A stretch of 64,000 bases of DNA from Oscillospiraceae bacterium (GCA_003538135.1 DPOR01000013.1:193926-257925); one strand, 5' to 3'; numbered from the stretch's first letter, positions 40,048 to 49,369 are shown. Made by a program: numbers and translations. Notes: generated by a model not told the origin, from the sequence alone.

Positions 40048-41484
40048 TTAATAGTTTCCGTAAATAAAGGGACTTCCGCCGGTATATGCCAAACAGAGTA
40101 TTATTCCGCAGAAAACAAAGAAAATAACTAAACCTTGAAAAGTTGTTAAATCAACTATTGGATAGTAGCCTTCAACCATACTTGTATTTGTTCTTTTATT
40201 CGGCGTTTGAGATGGATTTTTATTTGTTTTAATAAAAGCAATTATGCTGGCTAAAAGGAGCAGGACAGCGGCAATTATCAACCACATATATGGTTGCTCC
40301 AATCCTCTTTCAAAGCTGAATATTCTTTTGATAATTATGAAAGCTTTTGACAGTGATTCTGCGCGGAAGAATATCCAACAAAAGGTTGTAAATAAGAAAG
40401 TGAGACAGATTGATATAATATTTGCGATTCTTGAATGCTTTTTTGAGTCGCTGTATGTAAGAGTCATCCATACCTTATGAACCGCCAATGCTATACCGTG
40501 CAACAACCCCCAAACTATATATGTAAAATTTGCACCGTGCCATATTCCGCCGATTACCATTGTTAAAATCAGGTTTAGATATGTTCTGACTTTTCCCTTT
40601 CTGTTTCCTCCGAGTGAAATATAAATATAATCCTGAAGCCATGAAGAAAGGGTAATATGCCAACGTTTCCACAGTTCTGTGACATTATGAGCCAAATAAG
40701 GAAGATTGAAATTCCTCGGCAAATCGATACCTAATATTTTTGAGACACCGATTGCCATATCGGAGTAACCGGAAAAGTCAAAGTATATCTGTAACGAGTA
40801 TGCCACTGCCGCAAAAAACACTGTCAGACTTCCGAAGGCCATCGGCGTGTCATAGACCTGATTGACAAAAACTGAAAGTCTGTCAGCCAAAACTATTTTT
40901 TTGAATAATCCAAACATAAACATTTGGATGCCGGGGGCAAAAGTATTCCAACCGACTTTCCTTCTCTGCTCAATTTGATTAAAAAAGTCACCGCTGCGCT
41001 GAATAGGTCCGGATGTGATTTTTGGAAAAAATGCCAAATATAAAGCAACAAGACCTAAGTTTTTCTGCTCAATTCTGTTTCTGGATACATCAACAATGTA
41101 GCTGATTGCGCTGAAGGTGTAAAATGAAATACCCAGGGGGAGAATAATGTTTAATATCGTATAATCGGATCCGAATATCTTGGCAAACGATTCTATAAAG
41201 AAGTTGGTATATTTAAAAAATACAAGCGTTAATACTGCTATAATAATTCCGTACTTTTCGGTGCTCTTTCTTTTTGCACAATACCACGTCGATAAAGTGA
41301 GCCCGGCTAAAACTAACGCAAACCTCCAATCGGCATAAGCGACAAAAATATAACTGGCAATAAGCAGGACGGCATTGGTGATTTTTATCGCTTTTCTGTC
41401 GTCTTTGAATATTTTATTAATAGATATAAGAAGAATAAATATTACGGCGACAAGTCCGAAGAATATAAAACTGATCATCTGCAT
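40048..41484 (-). CDS. MBOAT-family O-acyltransferase (AT-rich module)
   Basis: A 478-residue multi-pass protein of the AlgI/DltB-like MBOAT family. FKYTNFFIESF, PLGISFYTFSAISYIVDV, FDFSGYSDMAIGVSKILG, WKRWHITLSSWLQDY and the catalytic His in GGIWHGANFTYIVWG are all present. MBOAT proteins pass acyl groups across the membrane to extracytoplasmic acceptors, so surface polysaccharide O-acetylation is likely. It overlaps the upstream SGNH gene by ten bases. Base composition is strikingly AT-rich against its neighbours, suggesting recent transfer. Confidence 0.92.
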   Translation of the reverse strand: MQMISFIFFGLVAVIFILLISINKIFKDDRKAIKITNAVLLIASYIFVAYADWRFALVLAGLTLSTWYCAKRKSTEKYGIIIAVLTLVFFKYTNFFIESFAKIFGSDYTILNIILPLGISFYTFSAISYIVDVSRNRIEQKNLGLVALYLAFFPKITSGPIQRSGDFFNQIEQRRKVGWNTFAPGIQMFMFGLFKKIVLADRLSVFVNQVYDTPMAFGSLTVFFAAVAYSLQIYFDFSGYSDMAIGVSKILGIDLPRNFNLPYLAHNVTELWKRWHITLSSWLQDYIYISLGGNRKGKVRTYLNLILTMVIGGIWHGANFTYIVWGLLHGIALAVHKVWMTLTYSDSKKHSRIANIISICLTFLFTTFCWIFFRAESLSKAFIIIKRIFSFERGLEQPYMWLIIAAVLLLLASIIAFIKTNKNPSQTPNKRTNTSMVEGYYPIVDLTTFQGLVIFFVFCGIILCLAYTGGSPFIYGNY

Positions 41485-42518
41485 AATTCTCCGGCCTCCT
41501 CAAGTTTGATTATTTCATCGTATAGCTTGTCTGCTATTGCTGCATGACCGTATTTATTAATGTGTCCGTCAGCGAGCAACCCTGTACAGAAGCCGTGAGG
41601 AACATGATTATCGTTGTAGTACATTTCTTCAAATCTGTCTGTCATATCGATAAACGAAATTTCATACTCGCAGGCAAATGACTTAAATGTATCCAGATAT
41701 TTGTTACTGTCAAAAAAGACAGTTCCGTCGTCCATAAGCTTTTCCGCAGGATGATAAAAGATAATAATCTGCGTACCGTATTTATCTTCCATTTCTTTTA
41801 AATATGAAAACAGTTCTTTATAAGCGGCACTGTCGATTTTCTCTTCGGGAGCCGGAACTTCTTTATTTTTTTCAATATTATTTGTCTTTGCTGCAAAAGG
41901 AGCGGAATCGGGCATGAATAAATTAAGAAGTCCACTTTTGATTTGATGGTAAAGTGTCCTGAAGAAAGGAACTCTTTGCAAGATCCCTATTATACCTGTG
42001 TTATGGCTGGGAGTGTAGTAAACAGATGATTCAATTACTTCATCAACATTGCTTTGAGAAATATTTACCGTGCTGGTTTCTATAATAACAAGCTTTGGAG
42101 CCTTATCATATAATTCTAAGTTTGCGGGAAGATACTGACATACCTTGAAAAAATCATGTCCCGATACTCCCATGTTGTATAGAGAATATTTACCGTTTAG
42201 TTTTTTAGACAAAAGATATGCGGTGTTTTTATCCTGCATAACATTGACAGCTTCCATATGAGAGGAGCCGAGAACGATAATGTCCGGATTGTCGACTACG
42301 GATTTATTATTAAAACCGTTAGCATCGTTTTTGCCAAAAGCGATACCCTCTGTAGCCTTGACCCATATGGAATTTGGGGGACAAACATAGTCGGTGTTTC
42401 TTTTTGGATTTTCTTTGTGTATGGGCTTTATATCATAGAAACATAACAAACCGCAAACAATTGCCACAGAGACAATTCCGGCCGATATTATTTTCAATAG
42501 CTCTTTTATAAATTTCAT
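41475..42518 (-). CDS. Membrane-anchored SGNH-like acyltransferase partner (AT-rich module)
   Basis: A 347-residue protein with one N-terminal transmembrane helix (about residues 7-27) and an extracytoplasmic SGNH-like domain: IIVLGSSHMEAV (block I Ser), NMGVSGHDF (Gly block) and the C-terminal Asp-His pair in DGHINKYGHAAIA. It resembles the AlgJ/AlgX/PatB partners that take the acyl group from an MBOAT protein and load it onto a polysaccharide. The ATG at 42518 is six bases after GGGAG. It is AT-rich, like the overlapping MBOAT gene. Confidence 0.85.
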   Translation of the reverse strand: MKFIKELLKIISAGIVSVAIVCGLLCFYDIKPIHKENPKRNTDYVCPPNSIWVKATEGIAFGKNDANGFNNKSVVDNPDIIVLGSSHMEAVNVMQDKNTAYLLSKKLNGKYSLYNMGVSGHDFFKVCQYLPANLELYDKAPKLVIIETSTVNISQSNVDEVIESSVYYTPSHNTGIIGILQRVPFFRTLYHQIKSGLLNLFMPDSAPFAAKTNNIEKNKEVPAPEEKIDSAAYKELFSYLKEMEDKYGTQIIIFYHPAEKLMDDGTVFFDSNKYLDTFKSFACEYEISFIDMTDRFEEMYYNDNHVPHGFCTGLLADGHINKYGHAAIADKLYDEIIKLEEAGELCR

Positions 42519-42886
42519 AGCATTCTCCCTTGTATTCAAATCTGTTTCAAAACAAATTCTTTTATTCCTGCGTCCAAACTGTTGAACAACCACATCTTTC
42601 AATTTTATCCGCAATATCCGGTTACAGCATCTTTGTAATTATAATTTAGCCCTATGCGGATTCTTGAGTATAAATGTCGTAGCATTCCGGACTTCGGTTA
42701 TTTCGACAAGTTTATAGCGTATTACGGTTTATATAATATACTATTAATTGAATTTTTACAATAGATTTAATACTTTTCATATTTATGAATTTAGTTCGGC
42801 TCAACGATTGGTATGACTAAAATGCTTTAAAGTCTAATGCATAAATCGCAAAAAGACAGCTTGACAGAAGCATATCGAGGCAATAG
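42519..42886. other. Long AT-rich intergenic region without a recognised gene
   Basis: Together with the terminator at 42887-42933, this is the largest gene-free stretch in the window. It holds a minus-strand TATAAT near 42641 that may drive the SGNH-MBOAT pair; I see no RNA gene, repeat or decayed gene here. Its low GC matches the adjoining AT-rich genes. Confidence 0.5.
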
Positions 42887-42933
42887 AAAATATCGGCATA
42901 GCCGGTAAACATACCGATTTATGCCGATATTTT
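42887..42933 (-). terminator. Terminator of the GC-normal MBOAT-DHHW operon
   Basis: Fourteen-pair stem AAAATATCGGCATA/TATGCCGATATTTT with an inner CGGT/ACCG pairing, 62 bases after the DHHW gene. Confidence 0.85.
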
Positions 42934-42994
42934 TAAAAATTATAAATCTCTTGTTCACGCAGCCAAACGGAGAGCCTTCGGTTGTAATTTTAAC

Positions 42995-44338
42995 TTAACC
43001 CATCTTTTCGAGAGCCGCCATATATTTCGGGTTCGTCGGGATGAACATATAGTTGAGGAAGAGCACCTCATCTATAGCGTTTGTCTTGACGAAGCTCGCA
43101 AGATTGACGTCCATCTGTCTCGGGTCTACGACATAGATGGTCTTGTAGTTGTTGCAAAGCCACGGCACAAATGCATTTGCGTAGCTCTCTTTTATAACTA
43201 CGATGCTGCGGTCGCCCGGCGCGTCGGTGGTTATCTTCGTTACTCCGTGATCGCCGCCGAGGAAGGCAAGATACTTGTTCGAGGATTTAATTTCCGTGTT
43301 TATGACCTTGACCTTGTAGTTGCTGCCGAGTGTCGGGTCAGTGTCGGAAGCAATGGCCTCGGTGTGGGTCTTTGGAATGAAATATTCGACATAGTCGGGA
43401 TGCTTTTCAACCGCCGAGCTCTGCGTCGCCCTGTAAAGCGTGCCGAGGAAGGGGGAGAGTTTGCCGGTCTCGAGGGTGTTGATGTCAACGGGAGTGAATC
43501 CCGCGGTCTTTGCGAACGCCCTGTATGCATAATATGCGCCGCGAGCCGTCCAGTGGTGATCGCTCCTGAAATACAGATATTCGTTCGTGTGAGCGGCTAT
43601 CTCCGGATAGGCATCGACGGGAGTTATGCCCTTGAGCTCGCCGTAGATATAGTTGATGCCCTGATACTGCGAATGTGATTTGCCGGAGTTGTACTTCTTG
43701 GGAGCGTAGAACTCTATCGAAGTCGGAGCCATGAGGCTGTATACCTTGACATCGGGCATCTGAGACTTGAGCTTATTGAGCGTCTTGGCATAGACATCCA
43801 TCTTCTTGTAGACATTTGTGTACTGCTCCATGAGGCGGTTGTCGAGGAGGACTATATAATTGTTCGTGTAGACGGTCTCTTTGTCGCCCTCGTTAACTTT
43901 AAAAGCGTTTTCCGGTTGGGTGGTTTCGGTGTTTGCCTCGGTCTGAGAGGGGGCGGCGGTGGTCTGCTCGGAGGTGGCGGTGTTGCTCTCCGCCTCATGC
44001 GAGAGGGCCTCGCCGTCGCCTACGCCGCCTTTGTTCTGCAAAATGGTGGCGCCGTCGCCGATTTTAAGGAATGAGTAGAAAGCTTTTATCTTGTTGCTTA
44101 TTTTGACAAGTCCGTTTCTGCCGGGGAACTGGTCGTTGTAGTATTCCTCAAACTTTGAGGCAAAGTCGCCCGAAAAATATGAGCTGATTGATATAGCGGG
44201 CTTTTGCGCGAGATTTCTGTTTTCCATCGCCGAAGACTTTTCGTCCTTGTCGAAGAAGCTGTAGAAGCCGACAGAAGCAAAGACTGCCAGAACAACGCTG
44301 AAAGAGACGACGGTAAGGATTTTTTGAAGCTTTTTCAT
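42995..44338 (-). CDS. DHHW-motif extracytoplasmic protein (AlgX/AlgJ-like)
   Basis: A 447-residue protein: N-terminal signal/anchor helix (about 7-28), a Ser/Thr/Glu-rich linker near 110-150 (ATSEQTTAAPSQTEANTETT), then an SGNH-like domain with the name-giving RSDHHWTARGAYYAY and a late VIKESYANAFVPWL. DHHW proteins accompany MBOAT acyltransferases and are thought to complete acetyl transfer to a surface glycan. It follows its MBOAT gene by 17 bases. Confidence 0.9.
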   Translation of the reverse strand: MKKLQKILTVVSFSVVLAVFASVGFYSFFDKDEKSSAMENRNLAQKPAISISSYFSGDFASKFEEYYNDQFPGRNGLVKISNKIKAFYSFLKIGDGATILQNKGGVGDGEALSHEAESNTATSEQTTAAPSQTEANTETTQPENAFKVNEGDKETVYTNNYIVLLDNRLMEQYTNVYKKMDVYAKTLNKLKSQMPDVKVYSLMAPTSIEFYAPKKYNSGKSHSQYQGINYIYGELKGITPVDAYPEIAAHTNEYLYFRSDHHWTARGAYYAYRAFAKTAGFTPVDINTLETGKLSPFLGTLYRATQSSAVEKHPDYVEYFIPKTHTEAIASDTDPTLGSNYKVKVINTEIKSSNKYLAFLGGDHGVTKITTDAPGDRSIVVIKESYANAFVPWLCNNYKTIYVVDPRQMDVNLASFVKTNAIDEVLFLNYMFIPTNPKYMAALEKMG

Positions 44339-44355
44339 TTTATCTTAACGCCTCC

Positions 44356-45768
44356 TCAGAATCTGAAATACAGGAACGGATTATATGTCGAGCCTGCAAG
44401 CGATGCTACGCAGAGTATGAGCATAGCGACATTGAAAACGGTGCCGAATATCGGCGCTGTTACCGGGGCGCGCTGCTTAAGCTTCGCTACGCCCGCCTTG
44501 ACGAGCTTTGCTACAGGCGCACAGGCGATAGCGGCGATTATGATGAACGGGATGTTGTTGATTATCATTGCGTTCATAACAGGATCGGTGAGCGAGTTGC
44601 CCGAAGCGCCGAACGCTACGGAGAACGCCGACTTCATCGCCGAGAAATCCTCGAAGTAGAAGATCATCCAGCCGATGAGCACAACGAACATCGAATACAT
44701 CCAGCGAATGACTTTCGGTATCTTGTCAAAGAACTTTTTGAGCACGAACTTTTCAAGGCAGAGGAATACGAAATAGTAGAGTCCCCATATCACGAAGTTC
44801 CAGCTCGCGCCGTGCCAGAGTCCCGTAAGACCCCAGACGATGAAGAGGTTGAGTATCTGACGCGGCAGGCTGACTCTGTTTCCTCCGAGCGGAATATAGA
44901 CATAATCCCTGAAAAAGGAGCTGAGCGTTATGTGCCATCTGCGCCAAAAGTCGGTTATCGAAGTTGCTATATAAGGATGCTTGAAGTTTTCGGGATAATC
45001 GAAGCCGAACATACGCCCGAGTCCGATAGCCATATCGGAATATCCCGAGAAGTCGAAGTATATCTGGAATGCATAGAACAGAACGCCTATCCATACGCTG
45101 AGCACCGCCGCGTTGTCGACATCCTTGAGCAGCGATTCCGCAAGGGAGCCCGCGTAGTTCGCTATGAGCACCTTCTTGCCGAGGCCGGCCATGAATCTCG
45201 TCATGCCGTTTGCAAAGCCGTCTATTGTGATTGTTCTGTGGTCTATCTGCGTGTCGATATCCGAATATCTGACAATCGGTCCCGCTATGAGCTGCGGGAA
45301 GAGCGAGACGAACATCAGGAAGTTGATAAACGACTTCTGCGCCTTGACTTCGCCCTTGTAGACGTCGAGAGAGTAGGACATCGTCTGGAATGTGTAGAAC
45401 GAAATGCCTATCGGCAGAGAGAAGGTCGGAACATGGAGCGAGAGGCGGAATATGCCGTTGAGTGTTGAAACAAAGAATCCGCTGTATTTAAAAGCCGCGA
45501 GCAATCCGAGATTGATAATGACCGAAAGCGCTACAAACAGCTTTGTTATCTTTTTGCCTCGGTATTTTTCGATTCCGAGCGACACCGAATAGTCGAGCAC
45601 GGAGCTGAATATCAGCAGGCACACCCAAACGGGTTCACCCCACGAATAAAATATAAGCGATGCAATGACAAGAATAATATTTTTTGCCTTGTCGTTCTTC
45701 ATAATAAAATAGAAGAACAGAGTCACGGGAAAGAAAATAAAAAGAAACACGAGACTCGAAAAGACCAC
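44356..45768 (-). CDS. MBOAT-family O-acyltransferase (GC-normal module)
   Basis: A 470-residue AlgI/DltB-type MBOAT protein with FKYSGFFVSTLNGIF, PIGISFYTFQTMSYSLDV, FDFSGYSDMAIGLGRMFG, WRRWHITLSSFFRDYVYIP and catalytic His in GLWHGASWNFVIWG. Likely function: acyl transfer across the membrane for polysaccharide or wall-polymer O-acetylation with the DHHW protein downstream. The start is GTG at 45768 (MVFSSLVFLFIFFP), seven bases after GGGGG; earlier in-frame codons lie in the leader. It is a paralogue of the AT-rich gene at 40048. Confidence 0.92.
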   Translation of the reverse strand: MVFSSLVFLFIFFPVTLFFYFIMKNDKAKNIILVIASLIFYSWGEPVWVCLLIFSSVLDYSVSLGIEKYRGKKITKLFVALSVIINLGLLAAFKYSGFFVSTLNGIFRLSLHVPTFSLPIGISFYTFQTMSYSLDVYKGEVKAQKSFINFLMFVSLFPQLIAGPIVRYSDIDTQIDHRTITIDGFANGMTRFMAGLGKKVLIANYAGSLAESLLKDVDNAAVLSVWIGVLFYAFQIYFDFSGYSDMAIGLGRMFGFDYPENFKHPYIATSITDFWRRWHITLSSFFRDYVYIPLGGNRVSLPRQILNLFIVWGLTGLWHGASWNFVIWGLYYFVFLCLEKFVLKKFFDKIPKVIRWMYSMFVVLIGWMIFYFEDFSAMKSAFSVAFGASGNSLTDPVMNAMIINNIPFIIIAAIACAPVAKLVKAGVAKLKQRAPVTAPIFGTVFNVAMLILCVASLAGSTYNPFLYFRF

Positions 45769-45829
45769 TTGACTTCCCCCTTTTTGTGCATATAGTATGT
45801 GCATACGGTAACTTATAATATACCTAATT

Positions 45830-45857
45830 ATTATACACATTTTAAGCGGTTTTGCAA
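45830..45857 (-). promoter_or_regulatory. SigA promoter for the MBOAT-DHHW operon
   Basis: On the minus strand TTGCAA and TATAAT are separated by 16 bp, about 60 bases before the GTG start. Confidence 0.65.
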
Positions 45858-45903
45858 TTACAAAAGAGTTACAAATAAAGAGCGTCGAGTCTGCGCCGGA
45901 CAG

Positions 45904-45936
45904 AAAAAAGAGACACAGCGAAAACCGTGTCTCTTT
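45904..45936 (-). terminator. Terminator of the secreted phosphatase gene
   Basis: Ten-pair stem AAAGAGACAC/GTGTCTCTTT with a ten-base loop, followed by T residues on the minus strand. Confidence 0.9.
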
Positions 45937-45958
45937 GGCGCCGACTGTGCGGCAATTT

Positions 45959-47461
45959 TTAGAGAATATTGATTATTTGCGGGATAAGCTCCTTGAGGAT
46001 TTTAATTATAATCTTCGCAATAACCGGAGCGATAACGCTTGTTATCTTTATTATATATCTGGCAACCTCAATTGCTATCTGTATTACGACATACCACTTG
46101 CCGAGATAGCGCTGAAGCATATCGGTGTCCATGCCCTTGTAGTTGGGGTCGACGGGGGAGTAGGATGTGTCGGTTTTGACTATCTTGCACTCGTCTATCA
46201 GCTCTTCGCTGTCGACGCCGTAGGTCTTGAGAGTGAAAGAGTTCTTCGTAAACTCGACGGTCGAATAGCTCGGCTCTTCGGAGACATATTTAAAATCAAG
46301 CCACTCGTAATCGTAATCCTCGATACGGTTCTTGCCGGAAGCGGAGCTCGCGGTAAAGTATACGGTGCCGACGGGATCGACAACTGCGCCGTCCGCATTG
46401 TATTTCTGATCCTTGACGGGCTTTGTGTCCTTCATGAAGAAGGAGCGTCCGTAAAGATGCTCGTGACCGGTCAGGCAGACGTCTATCTCAAATCTGTCGA
46501 TAAGCGCGCTGTATATAGCCGCAAGCAGCTTGTTGTCGTCATCTGCGGCGTGGTGTCCCGTTCCGTAGATATCGTGATGCATAACGGCTACGCGCCATGT
46601 GGCATCGGGATTCTTGGCGATAGCGTCAAGGGTGAACTGATACTGGTCATAAACATTGAAAATCTGGGTGTTATAGACGATGAAAAGCACATCGCCGTAA
46701 CGGAACCAGTAGTTCTCGTCAACGTTTGCGGGTGTCGTGCCGCGGTATTCGTTGGGGTTGTTGACATAGAGAGGATATGTCTTGCCTCTGCGGTCGTGGT
46801 TGCCGACGGTTGTCGCAAGGGGATAAGATCTGAGCGCCGCGGGGGAGAGTGTACCCGCCCACTCGTTTGCTCTGTCTCCGTGCTGGGTCTGGTCGCCCGC
46901 GGAGAGTATAAAGCTGATGTCGCTGTTCTTGTCGAGTGCGGTGCCGAGAGTTTTCTGCCACACATAGGCTTCCTCACGTCCGTCTTCAACGTCGCTGCTG
47001 ACCTGGATATCGCTGATATAGAGGAGCTTAAATTTCTCGGTGGAGAGAGTTCTGTACATAACGGGACTGCTGAACTTTCCGTTGCTGCCGTAGATATAGT
47101 AGTAAACGGTGTTCGGCTCAAGTCCGGTTGCCGTCACTTTGTAGATGCTCTGACCGGTATAGCTGTCGGTCGAGGCCTTGCCTACGAACTCTTTAAACGA
47201 GGTCATGTCGGCACTCTTGCCGATTCGAACAACGCCGTTTTTTGCCGTATCATCCGAGTGCCAGCAGAAATTGAGCTGCGTTGCGTCTGCACCCGGGGTG
47301 AGCGCGATGAGCGTGTTGTCGTTTCTTACGGTTTCCCAGTAGCTGTCCCATTCCTGCTTCGAGAGCGCATAGCTGCCGTCTGCCGAGGTGCCGATAGCGA
47401 GGCAGGAGGCGAGCATGAGCAGCGCAAGCAGAACGGATAGTGTGCGTTTTGCTGTTTTCAT
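45959..47461 (-). CDS. Secreted purple-acid-phosphatase-like metallophosphoesterase
   Basis: A 500-residue exported protein. Residues 1-27 are a signal peptide (LSVLLALLMLASCLAIGTSA). An Fn3-like domain follows (GLEPNTVYYYIYGSNGKFS), then a calcineurin-like phosphoesterase with YISDIQVS, AGDQTQHG, VGNHDRRG, MHHDIYG and TGHEHLYGR. The family cleaves phosphate esters outside the cell. The last 50 residues form an unusual run of Ile/Val-rich amphipathic helices that could bind the membrane. It is monocistronic. Confidence 0.88.
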   Translation of the reverse strand: MKTAKRTLSVLLALLMLASCLAIGTSADGSYALSKQEWDSYWETVRNDNTLIALTPGADATQLNFCWHSDDTAKNGVVRIGKSADMTSFKEFVGKASTDSYTGQSIYKVTATGLEPNTVYYYIYGSNGKFSSPVMYRTLSTEKFKLLYISDIQVSSDVEDGREEAYVWQKTLGTALDKNSDISFILSAGDQTQHGDRANEWAGTLSPAALRSYPLATTVGNHDRRGKTYPLYVNNPNEYRGTTPANVDENYWFRYGDVLFIVYNTQIFNVYDQYQFTLDAIAKNPDATWRVAVMHHDIYGTGHHAADDDNKLLAAIYSALIDRFEIDVCLTGHEHLYGRSFFMKDTKPVKDQKYNADGAVVDPVGTVYFTASSASGKNRIEDYDYEWLDFKYVSEEPSYSTVEFTKNSFTLKTYGVDSEELIDECKIVKTDTSYSPVDPNYKGMDTDMLQRYLGKWYVVIQIAIEVARYIIKITSVIAPVIAKIIIKILKELIPQIINIL

Positions 47462-47495
47462 TGAAATTCTCCTTCTTGAATTTTTGAGCGATAAT

Positions 47496-47504
47496 ATTAT
47501 AGCA
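47496..47504 (-). promoter_or_regulatory. Extended -10 promoter for the secreted phosphatase gene
   Basis: TGC followed by TATAAT on the minus strand, 34 bases before the ATG; the -35 is weak. Confidence 0.55.
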
Positions 47505-47564
47505 TATTTATGTTGATTTTGGTAGATTTTTTTTGATGTTTTTCTACTTTTTTTATAAAAACTA

Positions 47565-47593
47565 TGGAAATATCCGGAAACTGATGTTATAAT
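47565..47593 (+). promoter_or_regulatory. SigA promoter for nagB
   Basis: TGGAAA and TATAAT separated by 17 bp, the -10 extended by TGT, 34 bases before nagB. Confidence 0.65.
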
Positions 47594-47627
47594 CTATCGT
47601 GGATTTTAAGAATGAAGAGGAATATAA

Positions 47628-48353
47628 ATGAGAGTTATTGTTTTGAAATCAGCGGCACAGGTCGGCGAAAAGGTCGGCAAAATTTTCTGCGATGCGGTCA
47701 ACGCAAAGCACAATTCGGTTCTCGGGCTTGCAACCGGAGCATCTCCGATTCCTACATATGAATATATGATTGAGCAGTATCGCGGCGGTAAGGTGAGCTT
47801 TAAAGACGTTAAAACCTTTAATCTTGACGAATACTGCGATTTGCCGAAGGCGCACCCGAACAGCTTCTATTCTTTTATGGAAGAGAATCTTTTTTCAAAG
47901 GTCGATATAGCACCCGAAAATATAAATTTTCTTGACGGAAACACAGAACCCGTTGCGGAGAGTGCACGGTATGCCCGGGCGATAAAGGCTGCGGGCGGGA
48001 TAGACATTCAGCTGCTCGGAATCGGCAGAAACGGGCACATCGGCTTCAACGAGCCCGCAGATGAGTTCACGGACGAGGCTTTTAAGGTCAGGCTTACCGA
48101 CAGCACTATAGCCGCCAACTCAAAGTATTTCACCGATATCGCCATGCCGCATTACGCCATAACCATGGGTATCGGGTCTATAATGAGAGCGAGAAAAATC
48201 ATTCTTATTGCAACAGGCGGCAGCAAGTCCGAAGCGATAAAGGCAACTGTGGAGGGAGAAGTAACTCCGCATTGCCCGGCATCGATACTTCAAAAGCATG
48301 ACGATGTGACCCTGTTCCTTGATGAGGCCGCCGCAAGCTTGCTGACAAAATAA
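47628..48353 (+). CDS. nagB: Glucosamine-6-phosphate deaminase
   Basis: A 241-residue NagB: LGLATGASPIPTYEYMI, FNLDEYCDLP (catalytic Asp region), GIGRNGHIGFNEPADEF and the C-terminal VTPHCPASILQKH. It converts glucosamine-6-P to fructose-6-P and ammonia, feeding amino sugars, including the GlcNAc-6-P that NanE makes, into glycolysis. NagA is not in the window. It has its own promoter and terminator. Confidence 0.96.
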   Translation: MRVIVLKSAAQVGEKVGKIFCDAVNAKHNSVLGLATGASPIPTYEYMIEQYRGGKVSFKDVKTFNLDEYCDLPKAHPNSFYSFMEENLFSKVDIAPENINFLDGNTEPVAESARYARAIKAAGGIDIQLLGIGRNGHIGFNEPADEFTDEAFKVRLTDSTIAANSKYFTDIAMPHYAITMGIGSIMRARKIILIATGGSKSEAIKATVEGEVTPHCPASILQKHDDVTLFLDEAAASLLTK

Positions 48354-48368
48354 TAAGCAGTAATAAAA

Positions 48369-48404
48369 GAGACCTTCGATACACAAAAGTGCATCGGAGG
48401 TCTT
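48369..48404. terminator. Bidirectional terminator
   Basis: Stem AGACCTTCGAT/ATCGGAGGTCT with one wobble pair between convergent nagB and the membrane protein gene; the T run is better on the minus strand. Confidence 0.8.
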
Positions 48405-48409
48405 GTTAC

Positions 48410-49369
48410 TTATTTCTTGCCGGACTTTTTGAACATCAGAAGCGATATTGATACCATTGTCGCCACTATTACCGTTATTCCGACTGCGGTCACACCTTGC
48501 TTTACTCTCGCAGCATTTCGCGTGCTTCCGCCGTTCGGGAGAGTGTAGGTCTCGATTTCGCCGTCATAATTTATTACGCTGTCGCTGGCTAATTCCCTTG
48601 CCGAAGCAAACTGCTCGGAATTGGAAGTGCCCGCGTTTGTTGTTTTGGATTTTGTTTTTGTTGTTTTAGCTTTAGATTTTGAGCTTGTTTTTGACCTTGA
48701 GCTTTTCTTCTTTTTCTTTGTTGTGCTTTCTTTTTCCGCCGATGATTTGTCGGAGCTTGATTTTCTGCCGGTTTTTGTGCTGCCTGCGCGGCTTTCGGGT
48801 TTCGTACTGTTAGACTTTTCACTTTGCTCGGTGATCGTCTCCGGAGGTGCTGTATAGGTGTCTATCTCAAACATTTTTGACGGTATACCGCTGTCGTCGG
48901 TGACTCTGACGAAAATTTCGGGGTCGGCGCCGAACGAATATTTTCTGTCTATAAGCGCCTCGCAGGTCATTCCGTCTCCCTCAAACTTTGCGCGCGATTT
49001 AACGCTGAACAGCTGCTCGTCATATTCGGCTTTGCCTGTAATATCGATTTTTATCGGGTCGTTGCCGTCGATATATATTTCATAAACTATCGGGCTCTCA
49101 TCAGTCAGCTCGGCGTAAGAGATATCTCCGCTCATCGCGACATAAAGAGAACCGCTTTCGGTCTTTGTGTAATATGTGACGAGCGTGCAAATGCCGTTTC
49201 CGCCGTTTTTGTTTTCGCACTGCATCTGAACATTAGCGCTGTGTACCTCGTCGTGCGACACGATACCGTCCAAAGATATCGCAAGCGCCTGCATTGACAA
49301 TACAAAAATAAACGTTATTGCAGCCGCTGCCGTGCAAAAACGCTTTACGAATCTCGTTATTATCTCCAA
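48410..49369 (-). CDS. Exported membrane-anchored protein with Ser/Thr/Lys-rich stalk
   Basis: A 319-residue protein that I do not recognise. A signal peptide (about 1-31) precedes a compact domain at 32-170 with repeated short strands (VTYYTKTESGSLYVAMSGD, YEIYIDGNDPIKIDITG). Residues 175-260 are a low-complexity stalk of Ser, Thr and Lys, followed by a C-terminal transmembrane helix (about 293-312) and the tail KKSGKK. The topology is a small extracytoplasmic domain on a flexible stalk anchored at the C-terminus. Sensor, adhesin or spore-surface roles are all possible. Confidence 0.75.
   Translation of the reverse strand: MEIITRFVKRFCTAAAAITFIFVLSMQALAISLDGIVSHDEVHSANVQMQCENKNGGNGICTLVTYYTKTESGSLYVAMSGDISYAELTDESPIVYEIYIDGNDPIKIDITGKAEYDEQLFSVKSRAKFEGDGMTCEALIDRKYSFGADPEIFVRVTDDSGIPSKMFEIDTYTAPPETITEQSEKSNSTKPESRAGSTKTGRKSSSDKSSAEKESTTKKKKKSSRSKTSSKSKAKTTKTKSKTTNAGTSNSEQFASARELASDSVINYDGEIETYTLPNGGSTRNAARVKQGVTAVGITVIVATMVSISLLMFKKSGKK

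Noticed and set aside
39895..40131. A 78-codon plus-strand open frame with a Lys-rich start and a hydrophobic middle.
   Set aside because: It lies across the acyltransferase terminator and its end overlaps that gene; no ribosome binding site or homology is apparent.
48410..48500. Possible sortase sorting signal (LPNGG) at the end of the stalk protein.
   Set aside because: The motif lacks Thr-Gly, and a charged segment separates it from the membrane helix; a plain C-terminal anchor fits better.
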